A DNA stretch of 64,000 nt from Rhizophagus irregularis (Eukaryota; Glomeromycota; Glomeromycetes; Glomerales; Glomeraceae): positions 248,001-312,000 of the forward strand of contig NC_089449.1 in the NCBI RefSeq assembly GCF_026210795.1, in the 5' to 3' direction. Numbering within the stretch: the stretch's first letter is position 1; the number at the start of each line of letters is the position of its first letter. Made by a program: the position numbers and the translations under genes. Shown here in pieces: positions 39,001-48,949 of the stretch. The notes beneath the pieces are model-generated. The model searched no databases. It saw only the letters and a list, made by a program, of their open reading frames with translations, and was not told where the DNA came from.

Positions 39001-40530
39001 GGATGATATATCATTCCAAATATCAATTCTTTTACAAATAAAAGGATAAATATAATCTAATAATTGAAATATGCTGATCGCGTGTCTACTTTCTTCTTCC
39101 GGAGTATTTTTAATACCTAATTTAAGTAATAATAATTTTATCCAATTTCTACAAATTGTTGGAACACTTTTATCGTAAAAACCTTTATGTAACCAATAAT
39201 ATAAAATTCTTGGAAAATTTTCTAATAATAATTTATTATGAGAATTTGAAATTGATTCTAAACAAGTTAAAATATCATCATCATTCCATTTTAAATCATC
39301 AAATTTAAAAATTTCCATTAAAGCGATAAGATTTGGATTTTCCCAAGATTTATCCTTTTTACTAAGTAAGTTTAAAATTCTTTTTCTAAAAAGATAAGAA
39401 ACACGATCATGAAAATCTTTTGGTATATTTGTATGATGATATAATAAAGTAATCGTATCACTATTAGAAATAAGTTCTTGAATTCTATTAATAAAATATT
39501 GAGTAATTTGTTTATTTCTAATAAGTAAAATATTCCAAACTTGAAAAATGGATTCCATATTTTTACATAATTTTAATAACCATTGAAGAATTTTTAATTT
39601 ATTTTCAAATAATTCTACATCATTATTAATATGAGATTTGATTTCTTTCAAATATTTTTCATCAAATTTAACTTCTTTTAAATTATTTAAAAAATTATAA
39701 TTCGGATCAAATTCTTTTATAATATTAAAAATTATGAGCCAATCCAATTTTGTTTGTGAAGAATTATGTTGAATTAAACATAATAAAGCCTTATTTATAA
39801 TGTGATGATCATCATCTTCATCATCATCATTCGATAAAATATCTTTTTTATAATTTTTAAAAGATTGAATTAATAAATTTGATTGAAAATTTATAGGTAA
39901 TTTAAATTGAGATTTTGAATTTTCTTTTTTAATATGATAACCTAAAAGTAATGATAAAAAAATTCTTTGTTCTTTAAAAGTATTTTCTTTAATACTTTCT
40001 TTAATTATATAATTTAAATCTGAAAATTTAATTGTAAGATCCTTATATAATAATAATAATCTTTTATATTCTAAAATACTTTGTTTTAAATTATGATTTC
40101 TTATATTATTATAAATATAATCAACGAAAACATAATCTTCAATATTATTATTATCAATTTGATATTTTTTTAAATCAGGATTATTTCCATTAATCCAAAT
40201 ATCATAATGATTTTTTTCATTAATATTTAATTTACGTCTTTTACCATCATTATAACAACCTTCACTTATAATTTTAGATTCTTCTAAAAATAAAAGAGTG
40301 GAAGGAATATTAATTGAATAAGTATAACTTCTTTCTAAAATTTGTGTATTAGAAAAATCGATAGGGTCAGATTGCCAATAAGTAGGATGATTAATATATG
40401 GTTTATGAAGTTTTACTATAGGTTTCTTCCATTCTCCTAATTCTGGTCCATCCCCAAGAATAATAGGATTTCCAAGTTTATCTATATTTGTTGGTAGATG
40501 AACGTGAAATGTTATTGGATTATTTTCCAT
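27017..40530 (-). CDS. RNF213-like giant AAA+ protein, complete (copy B)
   Basis: Thirteen exons read from 40530 down: 40530-38774, 38678-36732, 36653-34775, 34399-33462, 33319-33232, 33160-33034, 32954-32798, 32722-32188, 32108-32054, 31641-31548, 31464-30415, 30340-27121, 27034-27017. The frame stays open to about 3954 residues. A CBM20-like domain is N-terminal (GPELGEW). AAA3 Walker A is GEAGCGK (1855-1861), Walker B LFDEFN (D1911, E1912). AAA4 Walker A is GETGSSKS (2171-2178), with Walker B again LLDN (D2244, N2245). DPSLLNRFEK follows in exon 11. There is no RING or RZ cysteine pattern. Exons 5, 6 and 9 have exactly the same length as in copy A. Odd features are a Ser/Thr/Ala repeat in exon 2 and long repeat-bearing introns 3 and 9. 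The last exon (KAVST) is the weakest call; another acceptor nearby would give a different short tail. Confidence 0.85.
31799..31828. repeat. Short CCGAC-type repeat in intron 9 of copy B
   Basis: Repeats of CCGAC/CCGACC stand out in a 412-nt intron (31642-32053) that is about five times longer than most introns here. The GC-rich tract is unlike its surroundings and may be a small insertion. Confidence 0.5.
33344..33420. repeat. 20-bp tandem repeat in intron 4 of copy B
   Basis: About four imperfect copies of the unit GAAACCGACAAAACATTAGT lie in the intron 33320-33461. Confidence 0.75.
34400..34774. repeat. Intronic minisatellite in intron 3 of copy B
   Basis: The 375-nt intron is filled from about 34415 to 34755 with many variants of a unit built on AATTGAACGTAAATTAAACA. 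The same intron in copy A is only 70 nt. Splice signals (GTAAAG donor, TTTTTAG acceptor) remain intact at the edges, so the expansion probably does not break the gene. Confidence 0.85.
38322..38640. repeat. Coding Ser/Thr/Ala repeat in exon 2 of copy B
   Basis: On the minus strand this codes repeats of STVSSTVLS and then TTASTSMTASTA-type units (about 100 residues), inserted between the start of exon 2 (CEDILCYIM) and the conserved block SKFWKIILTATGNVEKL. Copy A has only a short linker there. The DNA is a GATGCGGTCGTT-type minisatellite in frame with the gene. Confidence 0.9.
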
Positions 40531-41735
40531 GATAACAAAAAAAATGTATCAGAATATCAAAATGTCGATATCAGGTAAAAATTTTTTAAAATTTTTTTTA
40601 AAAAAAAAAATCAAAAAAATTATGAGAAATAAGATTTTACAAATTCAGACACTTTTTTATTCTTGTCGTTAATCAATTCCTAAAAATAATAATAAATGGT
40701 TCAAAGTTTGCCAATTGATGAAAAAACATTTATCTTTTTTGAACGCAGCTGCATAATCCATTATCGGTAAGTTAAGAATCAAAAAAAACTAAAAAAGATG
40801 TGCACAAAAAAATAAATAATCACATGAACATCCAAAATGACCAAAATAACAGGTTTTTTTAAAAATATAGTCTAGTTATTTTTTATGGCTTTGCTATTAT
40901 ATAAACTAGTATATATATATATAATATATACAAAGTTTTTAAGGCCTTCGTATATGTCTATATAATGCAATAGCTTTCCTATTTGGTGTATTTGAAAGTA
41001 ATAAGTTATTAGAATTATTAAAATAATAATTACAAACTAAGGAAACATAAACATATATACTCTACTAGTCTACTCTGATGACTTTTCTCCATTTTTCGGG
41101 AATAACCGAGAATTCCTTCATATTAAAACGAGATCATCCATTATAATCGTGAGAATTTTTAATAAGTCTATTTATATACTCTCTGATGTTTTGAAACGGA
41201 TTTTCCCAGTGGGCGTTAATGTGTTAATGTCAAAAATCATTTCACATGATAAAATGATAAACCTCGGCCATTTATACGTTTCAACGATCTTGCCTTATGG
41301 GTTTTACTGAAAATTAAATCTAATGTCACACGACATGTTTTAAATGTTTCTTTTCAATGAAGACATATGAGACATATGGGAACCTATTGATAATGTACTC
41401 TATTATATTATGTAATATCTGTTATTACTATCTATCGAAACTGTCTGCATTATCATTATTAAAAAAAATATTTACTTTTTTTATTAATAGATTAAATAAT
41501 AACAAATATCTATATTTATATATATTGATTTTGCGGCGTTCATTTGTTATTGAAAGTCCGTTTGTTCGTATTCGTATTCGCTGTTCATTTGTTTGATATT
41601 ATATTCGGTCTCCAGATCGTTACCTGATTACTTTTTATTAATATTATGATAAAATGTCATTCTGTCATTATAATATACTTTTATTATATGAGAAAACTTC
41701 ATTATTGTAATCATGGCTTTCTATCATTGGCTATG
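40531..41735. other. Intergenic region with pieces of duplicated chitin synthase flank
   Basis: No gene is seen. Positions about 40741-40905 resemble 43919-44090 (shared TAATCCATTAT, AATAATCACATGAACA, AATAACAGGTTTTTT, TTTTTTATGGCTT). Positions about 41189-41350 resemble the 3' flank of the intact chitin synthase gene at about 45203-45300 (shared TTTTGAAACGGATTTTCC and AATGTC.CACGACAT). The upstream part must hold the promoter of RNF213-like copy B. Confidence 0.55.
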
Positions 41736-43737
41736 TTCCTACGCCATCAACAGTCATAACTTTGGTCATACCCACCTGCTGCAGCAGCTTACGATGATCT
41801 TTCAACATGTGATTCCTCTTTTTGGTTGATTGAGATACGATATGATTAATAATTGTGTTTTTTTATAGATTACCGTGGTATCTTCAATCCATATGCATTC
41901 TTTGTTTTTCTATCAAAGATATTCAGTAATACTAACTTGGTGTAATTAAATGTAAAACTACAAATTAAAAATCATTTGTCATTATGACCATTCCAAGAAC
42001 GACAACTAAAAGAAATATACAAGAAAATTCCGGAATTAAAACAGCCGATAATCATGACCATTCAAAGAATGACATGTAAGAACTTGGCGTGGGTTTGAAG
42101 GTAAAGCTACTAATTAAAAAATGACCATTCAAAGAATGACATGTAAGAACTTGGCGTGGTTGAAGGTAATGCTACTAATTAAAAAATGACCATTCTAAGA
42201 ATGACATGTAAGAACTTGGCGTGGGTTTGAAGGTAAAGCTACTAATTAAAAAATGACCATTCTAAGAATGACATGTAAGAACTTGGCGTGGTTGAAGGTA
42301 AAGCTACTAATTAAAAAATGACCATTCTAAGAATGACATGTAAGAACTTGGCGTGGTTGAAGGTAAAGCTACTAATTAAAAAACACATATCATTCTAAAA
42401 ATGACAACTAAAAGAAACATACAGGAAAATTCCGGAATTAAAACAGCCGATAATCATGTCCATTCAAGAATGACATGTAAGAACTTGACGTGATTGAAGG
42501 TAAAGTTACTAATTAAAAAATGACCATTCTAAGAATGACATGTAAGAACTTGGCGTGGTTGAAGGTAAAGCTACTAATTAAAAAATGACCATTCTAAGAA
42601 TGACATGTAAGAACTTGGCGTGGTTGAAGGTAAAGCTACTAATTAAAAAGCACAACCATTCTAAAAATGACAACTAAAAGAACATAAACACATACCATTA
42701 CAAGAACGACAACTAAACGAAACATACAAGAAAATTCCGGAATTAAAACAGCCGATAATCATGTCCATTCAAGAATGACATGTAAAAACTTGATGTGATT
42801 TGAAGGTAAAGCTACTAATTAAAAATGACCATTCCAAGAATGACATGTAAGAACTTGGCGTAATTAAAGGTAAAACTACTAATTAAAAAACACATGTACC
42901 ATGATCATTCCAAGAACGACAACTAAAAGAAACATACAGCTGATAATCATGATCATTCACATGTAAGAACTTGACGTGGTTGAAGGTAAAGCTACTAATT
43001 AAAAAATGACCATTCTAAGAATGACAACTAAAAGAAACATACAAGAAAATTCCGGAATTAAAACAGCCGATAATCATGATCATTCAATAATGACGTTAAG
43101 AAATGCACAAGAAAATTACGAAAATAAACAACCGATCAATAATTTTTTTCAACCAATCAATTAATAGTAGTTTTAGTTCCGTTCTTTCAAAGAAAAAATG
43201 CAGTTCTATCTTTACCACCTTCAAGTGGATCAGTTGCTAAAACTGTATAAACCTTCTATAGGATCAGATCAAAAGATAAGATATGAAAGAACATCGTATA
43301 ATTTGATATAATGTATGCACGATTTGCAACTTCTGGGCTCCACACGATATTTTTCAATGATTTTCATATGGGCCCCAAGTTCCCAACATATTCGTCATAT
43401 CGGAGTTTGAAATAATTTTTAATTTTAATTTTCCGATTTGAGACCAATCATAACCAACTTTTGTTATATTTACAAATATTAAACATCCTTAAGGGGTCAA
43501 GCGTTATCACTTTATCACTACATACTTCAATACTCTTAATTTGTCCTTTGAAAAAAAAAATTATAATATCTTGGCCATTTTGTTCATTTGCAAGTGCTTG
43601 AAGATCCAAACCAAGCTTTAATAAACCATTTGTAACGTCAGATTGCCATAGCGCCTGTTAAATGAGGGGCCATAGTCTAATAAGTAATAACGTTCAAGTA
43701 TCCCCACACTTAATGATTTATTATCATATCCGCCACT
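41736..43737 (-). pseudogene. Decayed chitin synthase duplicate
   Basis: Minus-strand sequence at 43090-43737 parallels the first third of the intact gene (48860 down to 47880): the region around the start, the RYGDSPGHLG/FDVTNG part, the VKSTKVGYDW part and the GGKDGTALFFGRPE part are recognisable at DNA level. Positions 41736-41790 match the intact gene near 47697-47760 (MTKVMSMEDVG). Between them lies a minisatellite. The catalytic region and C-terminus are absent, the start codon is lost and indels break the frame, so no enzyme can be made. Confidence 0.85.
41930..43090. repeat. Minisatellite (about 65-bp units) grown from chitin synthase sequence
   Basis: About 12 copies of a unit of roughly 65 bp carry the marker AACTTGGCGTGGTTGAAGG and end CTACTAATTAAAAAATGA. 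They are interrupted by about five copies of a second block with AACTAAAAGAAACATACAAG and AACAGCCGATAATCAT. The second block corresponds to the chitin synthase segment at about 47881-47945 (AATTCCAAGAATGACGGTTA...AAACAACCGATAG), which codes a membrane helix. The array therefore seems to have grown out of the pseudogene itself. Confidence 0.85.
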
Positions 43738-43918
43738 AAAAAAAAATAGAAAATATTGCTAAAAAAATAAGATTGCTAAAATAAAAATAAGAAAATTTGA
43801 TATAAGCAAGATTGATCCATACAATATCCACACAATATCCACACAAAATCCACGCAATATCCACACTCTGATATTCCCAAAAATGATGAGAATAACAAAA
43901 TGCATAACATTTCATTTT

Positions 43919-44090
43919 GACGCAGTATAATCCATTATAGGTAAGTCAAAATCAAAAAAAAAATCTATATTTTTTTTGTACGTCCATAAATAAAAAAAAA
44001 ATAATCACATGAACAACCAAAAATAACAGGTTTTTTCATAGTAAGTCCAAATCAAGAAAAGTTCATTTTTTATGGCTTGGCTATTTTTAC
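43919..44090. repeat. Duplicated segment, partner of 40741-40905
   Basis: About 170 bp resemble 40741-40905 in the same orientation. It lies between the chitin synthase pseudogene and the small secreted protein gene. It is noncoding as far as I can see. The rest of 43738-44428 is AT-rich with poly-A/T runs and must hold the promoter of the gene at 44429. Confidence 0.65.
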
Positions 44091-44428
44091 AATCAAGTTT
44101 GAATCAACTAATATAAAAATAAACTTTATGATCAACAACTTATATAGAAATCGTGTCATAAAAAAAATCTTGATTCTATGGCTTTGCTAAATTTTATGGC
44201 TATGCTATACTTTAAATTATATAATATATGAAAAAATGGTTATTTCATAGACTTTTTTTTTTTTTATAATAAAATGGATTGATTCATAAAAAAAAATTTT
44301 CTTTCTTATTCCTTTTTTCTATCTTCTTTCTCGCAAAAATTTTTTTAACGAAATTTAAAAAAGTGGTTCTGTAACGAAATATACAAATAGTAAAAAATTC
44401 TTTTTATTATTTGTAAACAAAAAAAAAA

Positions 44429-44750
44429 ATGAGGAGTTCGTTAATGATTTTCATTATTATTATCTTAATTAATGCTGTAAATTCATTAGTAAGTTTTAAA
44501 AAAAAAAGATAATCATAGTTTTTTTTTTAATATTTTTTATTAACCAATCTTTTTTTGTTTTTCATGAAATAAGAGCGTCAGTTTTGAAGCAATTAAGGAG
44601 CATCATTACGCTGACATTTATTGTATTGCAAAATATGATAAATGCACTACACATTGTAAAGGACTCTCGGAACCATATTTATCACCTTGCGTAAGAGATT
44701 GTATGGAATTTTGTGAACTAAATGCGATTAACAATAAGAAGACTACATGA
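44429..44750 (+). CDS. Small secreted cysteine-rich protein (effector-like)
   Basis: Two exons, 44429-44488 and 44574-44750, are joined by an 85-nt GTAAGT...ATAAG intron in phase 0 and give 78 residues. Exon 1 codes almost exactly the signal peptide (MRSSLMIFIIIILINAVNSL). The mature part of about 58 residues has six cysteines spaced C-x6-C-x3-C-x10-C-x3-C-x3-C, which suits three disulfides in a small secreted fold. Size, signal peptide and even Cys number match what is usually called a small secreted protein or candidate effector in plant-associated fungi; no named family is recognised. It sits between a chitin synthase gene and its pseudogene. A minus-strand frame over exon 2 is a shadow. 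Confidence 0.75.
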
Positions 44751-45745
44751 TATAAAATAATTATATATAAAATAATTATAATTAATAAAAAATTAAATCT
44801 TCTAGAAAAAGACAATTTTTAAAAAAAAATTATTAATTCTTATTTTTTTTTATTTTTTTTGTTTGGTTGGATACACTTGGATTAATATATTAAAGTTTCA
44901 TACATACATACATATTATATATTGTATTAAATCGCCAATTTATCGATTAATTATTTCATTATTTCATGTCTCAAGAGATCGATGGTGATTTTCTTATTAG
45001 TGAGCATAATTATTATTATTCGATTTATTCGATTTTTAGGTTCTTCTATAATGTATATAATTTAAAAAATAGGGTACCAGTAATTAATTTTAAAGCAAAT
45101 AAGATACTGCATAAAATTTTTTATAAAGATAATCAGGAGAATCTTTTTATTAAGTCTTTAGTCTACTAGCAAGTTCCATAACAATATGTTTCTAATATTT
45201 TTTTTGAAACGGATTTTCCAATGGGGAATAAATTGAATCCCGAATTTTTTTTTACCGAAAATTAAACATAATGTCGCACGACATACGTTTTATTTACGTT
45301 TATTTTATTTTATTTACTAATTTAACAATAATAATAATAATAAAAAAAAAAATTTTCTTGGCAGATTATTCCAAAGTGAAAAAAAAAATCACGATTTCTT
45401 TTTATTTATTATAATTATTCGTATCGTAAAATAATAATATTTGATTAAAAAAAGGAATATTAATAGATAATAATATATAGAAATTACAGCTTCTCCCTCC
45501 AAGTATTAATAATAAATAATACCAAATCTGATTTGATCTAATTTATACAAAAAACCTCCCAAATTATAATTAATAAAAAGAAAAGTTTTTTTTTTATGTT
45601 AAAAAAAAGTAAAAAAAGTAATATTACAAAAATAATGTTAAAAAAGGGAAAAAATCAAAAATACTTCCAGGTATAATTGAATTTTGTTTGATTGGGAAAA
45701 AAACTAATTATCTATACAATAAAAAAAATGAAATTTTTTTTTTTT
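44751..45745. other. Intergenic region downstream of chitin synthase
   Basis: AT-rich sequence with long poly-A/T runs. An open frame at 44966-45169 has no support. The stretch about 45203-45300 resembles 41189-41350, the downstream flank of the pseudogene, showing that the duplication included the 3' flank. Confidence 0.5.
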
Positions 45746-48700
45746 TTAAACCCGTCTTTGATAATAATCTTGATCATATTGTCCTCTTCCTTGATTATGT
45801 TGATATTGCCCTTGATTATGTTGATATTGCCCTTGATTATGTTGTCCTTGATCGTATTGCTCTTGATCATATTGTCCTTGATCATATGGCACTTGATCAT
45901 ATTGCACTTGATCATACTGATTATTATTATATTGTTCTTGATCGTATCTTTCTTGATTTTGACCATATTGTCCTCTTTCAGGATAATAATATTCTTCTTG
46001 TGGAGCGGCACCTTTATTATACTGTGGATAGGGTTCATATTGTTGTTGTTGTTGTGATCGAGAATTATTACTATAATCAAAATATTGTTGTCCTCCATCT
46101 GGAGAAGAAATGTTTGATGCAGTTTCATAATCATCTATTACATGATTTGATGGAGCAGTTTTATATTGCATTTGTCTTTGTTTTTCTTGACGTTTTTTAC
46201 TTTTTATTCTTCCACGTTCCCAATCTTCCCAACGTTTAAATGGAATTTTTGATGGATCAAATTGTCCTTCTTTTTTACTATGATCATCTCCTTTAGCTTC
46301 ACCTTCAACTTTTCTAGTTTCTCCCCATGAGAAATCATCAAAATGCCAATAAGCGTATGTTGGTAAAATAAAATTCCATACAGGTAATGCTAATAAATAA
46401 ATAAACATCCAAGTGATATAAACAAGTTTTCTTGTGGTAATTAAAATTAAAATTCCTGGTAATCCAAGTACTAATACTAACATCAATACAGGAACTGCTG
46501 CTGAAAAATCTTTAGGTGGATTTAATATTATGGATACGATTAACGCATAAGTTAATAAGATAGCAACTGGAAGAACTACGGTACCAATTAATTCCATAAA
46601 AATAACAAATTGCATAGAGAAGCAAAATGTTCCACAAAGATTTCTAACTAATACTAATTCCAATAAATTATGAATAGTTGAATTAATCCATCGTCGACGT
46701 TGAGAAAGTAAAACATTAAAATCATCAGGTACTACAGTTTTACAAATTGCTTGTGGACAAAACATCATTTTTCTGTTTGGAAAGTTTCTTAACATAAGTG
46801 TGGTCAAAAATCGATCCTCTCCAAGAAGTAATAAATTCTTTTGATGTAAAGTAGTAACAACATTTTGAGAATATTCTTGAACGATTTCAGGTTTGGTAAT
46901 AATTGGAACCCAATCATCATCTCCTTTACGAGCTTTGAGACGATACATACAGAAACAACCAGGTAAACAAGTAACACCACCAAATACGGATTCAAATCCT
47001 TTACCCAAATGATGAGAAATATAATATTCAAAAACTTGAATGGAAGTAACCCAAGAATCTCTTTTGTTTGCAATTTTTGTTTCTCCACAAAGTCCCATAA
47101 TTAAAGGATCATTGCACATACAATTAATAAGTATTCTCAATGAATCAGGATAAACTTTTGTATCAGCATCAACCATAAGAACGATCTCAAAGAAATCAGG
47201 TGTAACACCCATAAGATGATGAACTTTACGGAATAAATCATAATCCAAAGGACTCATACGATCATTATAAGTAATACGACTAAAGAAATTCATCAAAATC
47301 AATTGAGAATCACGTTTTCCACGATTACCTGGTTTTGGTTTTCCTTGTTCTTCTGGTGTACCACATTTAACAACACAAACCATTGGAACTCGACTATCTT
47401 TCCAAGGGAAATATCCTGCATAAACTTTGGCCATATTATGTCTTTTTGAACCATCAGCGATAGCAACATAACTTCTTGGTTGAGGATCTTTGAATTCAGG
47501 TGAAACTTCCATAAGATCAATACAAATATCAGGTGTACTTTTATCATTACCAGAACCTGTGATTATACCATCACATATCAAGAATAACAGTTTACGATCA
47601 TTTGGATAATCGGTAGCAGCCATTGATTCACAAGTACAACGTAAACCAGCTTCATCTTCAGAATAACAAGTAACAAGTAAAACGGTATATAAATCATTGC
47701 CTACGTCTTCCATACTCATGACTTTAGTCATACCACCAGTAGTAGCAGCAGTACCGTATGGTGAACCACCTGGAACAACTTGTGATACTGAAGGTGAATT
47801 TGTAGCACCTTTTGGTTGATTAGCGAGACGATGTGAAATGAACCAATTGAAAACACAAGCCATGATGAATCTTGTCATAACAATTCCAAGAATGACGGTT
47901 AAAGAAACGTATAAGAAAATTACGGAAATAAAACAACCGATAGTTTCTTTATCAATATTTCCAGCATAAAATTTTTCAACCAAACAATTAATAGTAGCTT
48001 TTGTTTCTGGTCTTCCAAAGAAAAGAGCGGTTCCATCTTTACCACCTTCAAGATGGTCAGTTCCTAAAACTGTACGAATAGTTTTATCCAACATATCATC
48101 TTCTATAGGATCAGGAAATTTATTAATATAAGGATCAAGATTTAAAACATTTCCACTTATAACCAAATAATTTTTTAATTGTCCAATTTGAACCCAATCG
48201 TAACCGACTTTTGTTGAACTATTTACAATATTTAATTGATCAAAAGTTGATTGTTTAATAAATACATCTTTAAGAGGACAAGCATCATCACTACAAACTT
48301 CTAAATTAACAGCAGCGAATTTTTGTATATCTGGTCTTAAACAATCAGGAGCTTGCTGATTTGTCCTTTGAAAAAAAACCGTAATATCTTGACCATTTTG
48401 TTCTTGTTCAAGAGCTTGAAAATCCAAACCAGGTCTTGATAAACCATTTGTAACGTCAAATTGCCATCCATTAATTCCAAGATGACCGGGTGAATCACCA
48501 TAACGTTTAAATTTAGAAGGATTATCAGCTTCAGAAGGAGGACAAAGTATATTAGAAAAACCAACGGTCAAAAATGCAACGATTCCACCCATAATAACAG
48601 CGATAAAACATAAAGCAATTTTTTCACGCCATGCTTGTTGAGATTGTTTATCATTGAGACCACCAACCGATGATAGTAAAGAAGCTGGTGCCCAAAATGT

Positions 48701-48868
48701 GACGACTTTTGAAAAAATTACCCAGACATCACAATTATTATCTTTAGCATCCCTAGCACCTGTTAAGAGAGGGGCCGCAGGTTGATAACGTTCAGGTCTA
48801 TTCAAAGTTCTTCCACGCCTTAGCACACTCAGTGGCCTATTATCATTTGAATAATATCCACCATCCAT
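45746..48868 (-). CDS. Chitin synthase, class IV (CHS3-like)
   Basis: A single uninterrupted frame of 1040 residues. It polymerises N-acetylglucosamine from UDP-GlcNAc into chitin at the plasma membrane. N-terminal membrane segments (FWAPASLL near 55; ALCFIAVIMGGIVAFLTVGF near 85-105) and another near 325-345 precede the GT2 catalytic domain. Visible motifs in order are VDADTKV (about 565), CLPGCFCMYR, EDRFLTT (about 680) and QRRRW (about 720). C-terminal membrane helices follow (FVIFMELIGTVVLPVAIL and others). The N-terminal layout and QAWREKIALC fit the Chs3/class IV group better than classes I-III or the myosin-linked class V; class is an inference. The length is close to yeast Chs3. The tail is a Tyr/Asp/Gln/Asn repeat (YDQ-, HNQGQY-type). 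An internally deleted duplicate lies downstream. Confidence 0.93.
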   Translation of the reverse strand: MDGGYYSNDNRPLSVLRRGRTLNRPERYQPAAPLLTGARDAKDNNCDVWVIFSKVVTFWAPASLLSSVGGLNDKQSQQAWREKIALCFIAVIMGGIVAFLTVGFSNILCPPSEADNPSKFKRYGDSPGHLGINGWQFDVTNGLSRPGLDFQALEQEQNGQDITVFFQRTNQQAPDCLRPDIQKFAAVNLEVCSDDACPLKDVFIKQSTFDQLNIVNSSTKVGYDWVQIGQLKNYLVISGNVLNLDPYINKFPDPIEDDMLDKTIRTVLGTDHLEGGKDGTALFFGRPETKATINCLVEKFYAGNIDKETIGCFISVIFLYVSLTVILGIVMTRFIMACVFNWFISHRLANQPKGATNSPSVSQVVPGGSPYGTAATTGGMTKVMSMEDVGNDLYTVLLVTCYSEDEAGLRCTCESMAATDYPNDRKLLFLICDGIITGSGNDKSTPDICIDLMEVSPEFKDPQPRSYVAIADGSKRHNMAKVYAGYFPWKDSRVPMVCVVKCGTPEEQGKPKPGNRGKRDSQLILMNFFSRITYNDRMSPLDYDLFRKVHHLMGVTPDFFEIVLMVDADTKVYPDSLRILINCMCNDPLIMGLCGETKIANKRDSWVTSIQVFEYYISHHLGKGFESVFGGVTCLPGCFCMYRLKARKGDDDWVPIITKPEIVQEYSQNVVTTLHQKNLLLLGEDRFLTTLMLRNFPNRKMMFCPQAICKTVVPDDFNVLLSQRRRWINSTIHNLLELVLVRNLCGTFCFSMQFVIFMELIGTVVLPVAILLTYALIVSIILNPPKDFSAAVPVLMLVLVLGLPGILILITTRKLVYITWMFIYLLALPVWNFILPTYAYWHFDDFSWGETRKVEGEAKGDDHSKKEGQFDPSKIPFKRWEDWERGRIKSKKRQEKQRQMQYKTAPSNHVIDDYETASNISSPDGGQQYFDYSNNSRSQQQQQYEPYPQYNKGAAPQEEYYYPERGQYGQNQERYDQEQYNNNQYDQVQYDQVPYDQGQYDQEQYDQGQHNQGQYQHNQGQYQHNQGRGQYDQDYYQRRV
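45790..45945. repeat. Coding repeat in chitin synthase C-terminus
   Basis: On the minus strand this codes alternating QYDQ/EQYDQGQ/HNQGQYQ units near residues 975-1027, an intrinsically disordered tail. Repeats at DNA level (TTGATCATATTG, CCTTGATTATGTTGATATTG) suggest slippage. Plus-strand frames across it are shadows. Confidence 0.85.
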
Positions 48869-48918
48869 ATGTTATTATTGATTGTAGATATATATATATA
48901 TATATATAACGCGGTTGT

Positions 48919-48949
<31 letters not shown>

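Noticed and set aside
41930-43090. Regularly spaced repeats that could suggest a CRISPR array
   Set aside because: Units are contiguous tandem copies of about 65 bp with no unique spacers, the genome is eukaryotic, and the units trace to chitin synthase sequence.
44618-44815. Minus-strand 65-codon frame with hydrophobic stretch
   Set aside because: It overlaps exon 2 of the Cys-rich secreted protein in antisense, and the hydrophobic part comes from AT-rich 3' DNA.
45688-46239. Plus-strand frames rich in Leu/Ile/His/Asp across the chitin synthase end
   Set aside because: Antisense shadows of the repeat-coded C-terminal tail; the minus-strand gene is well supported.
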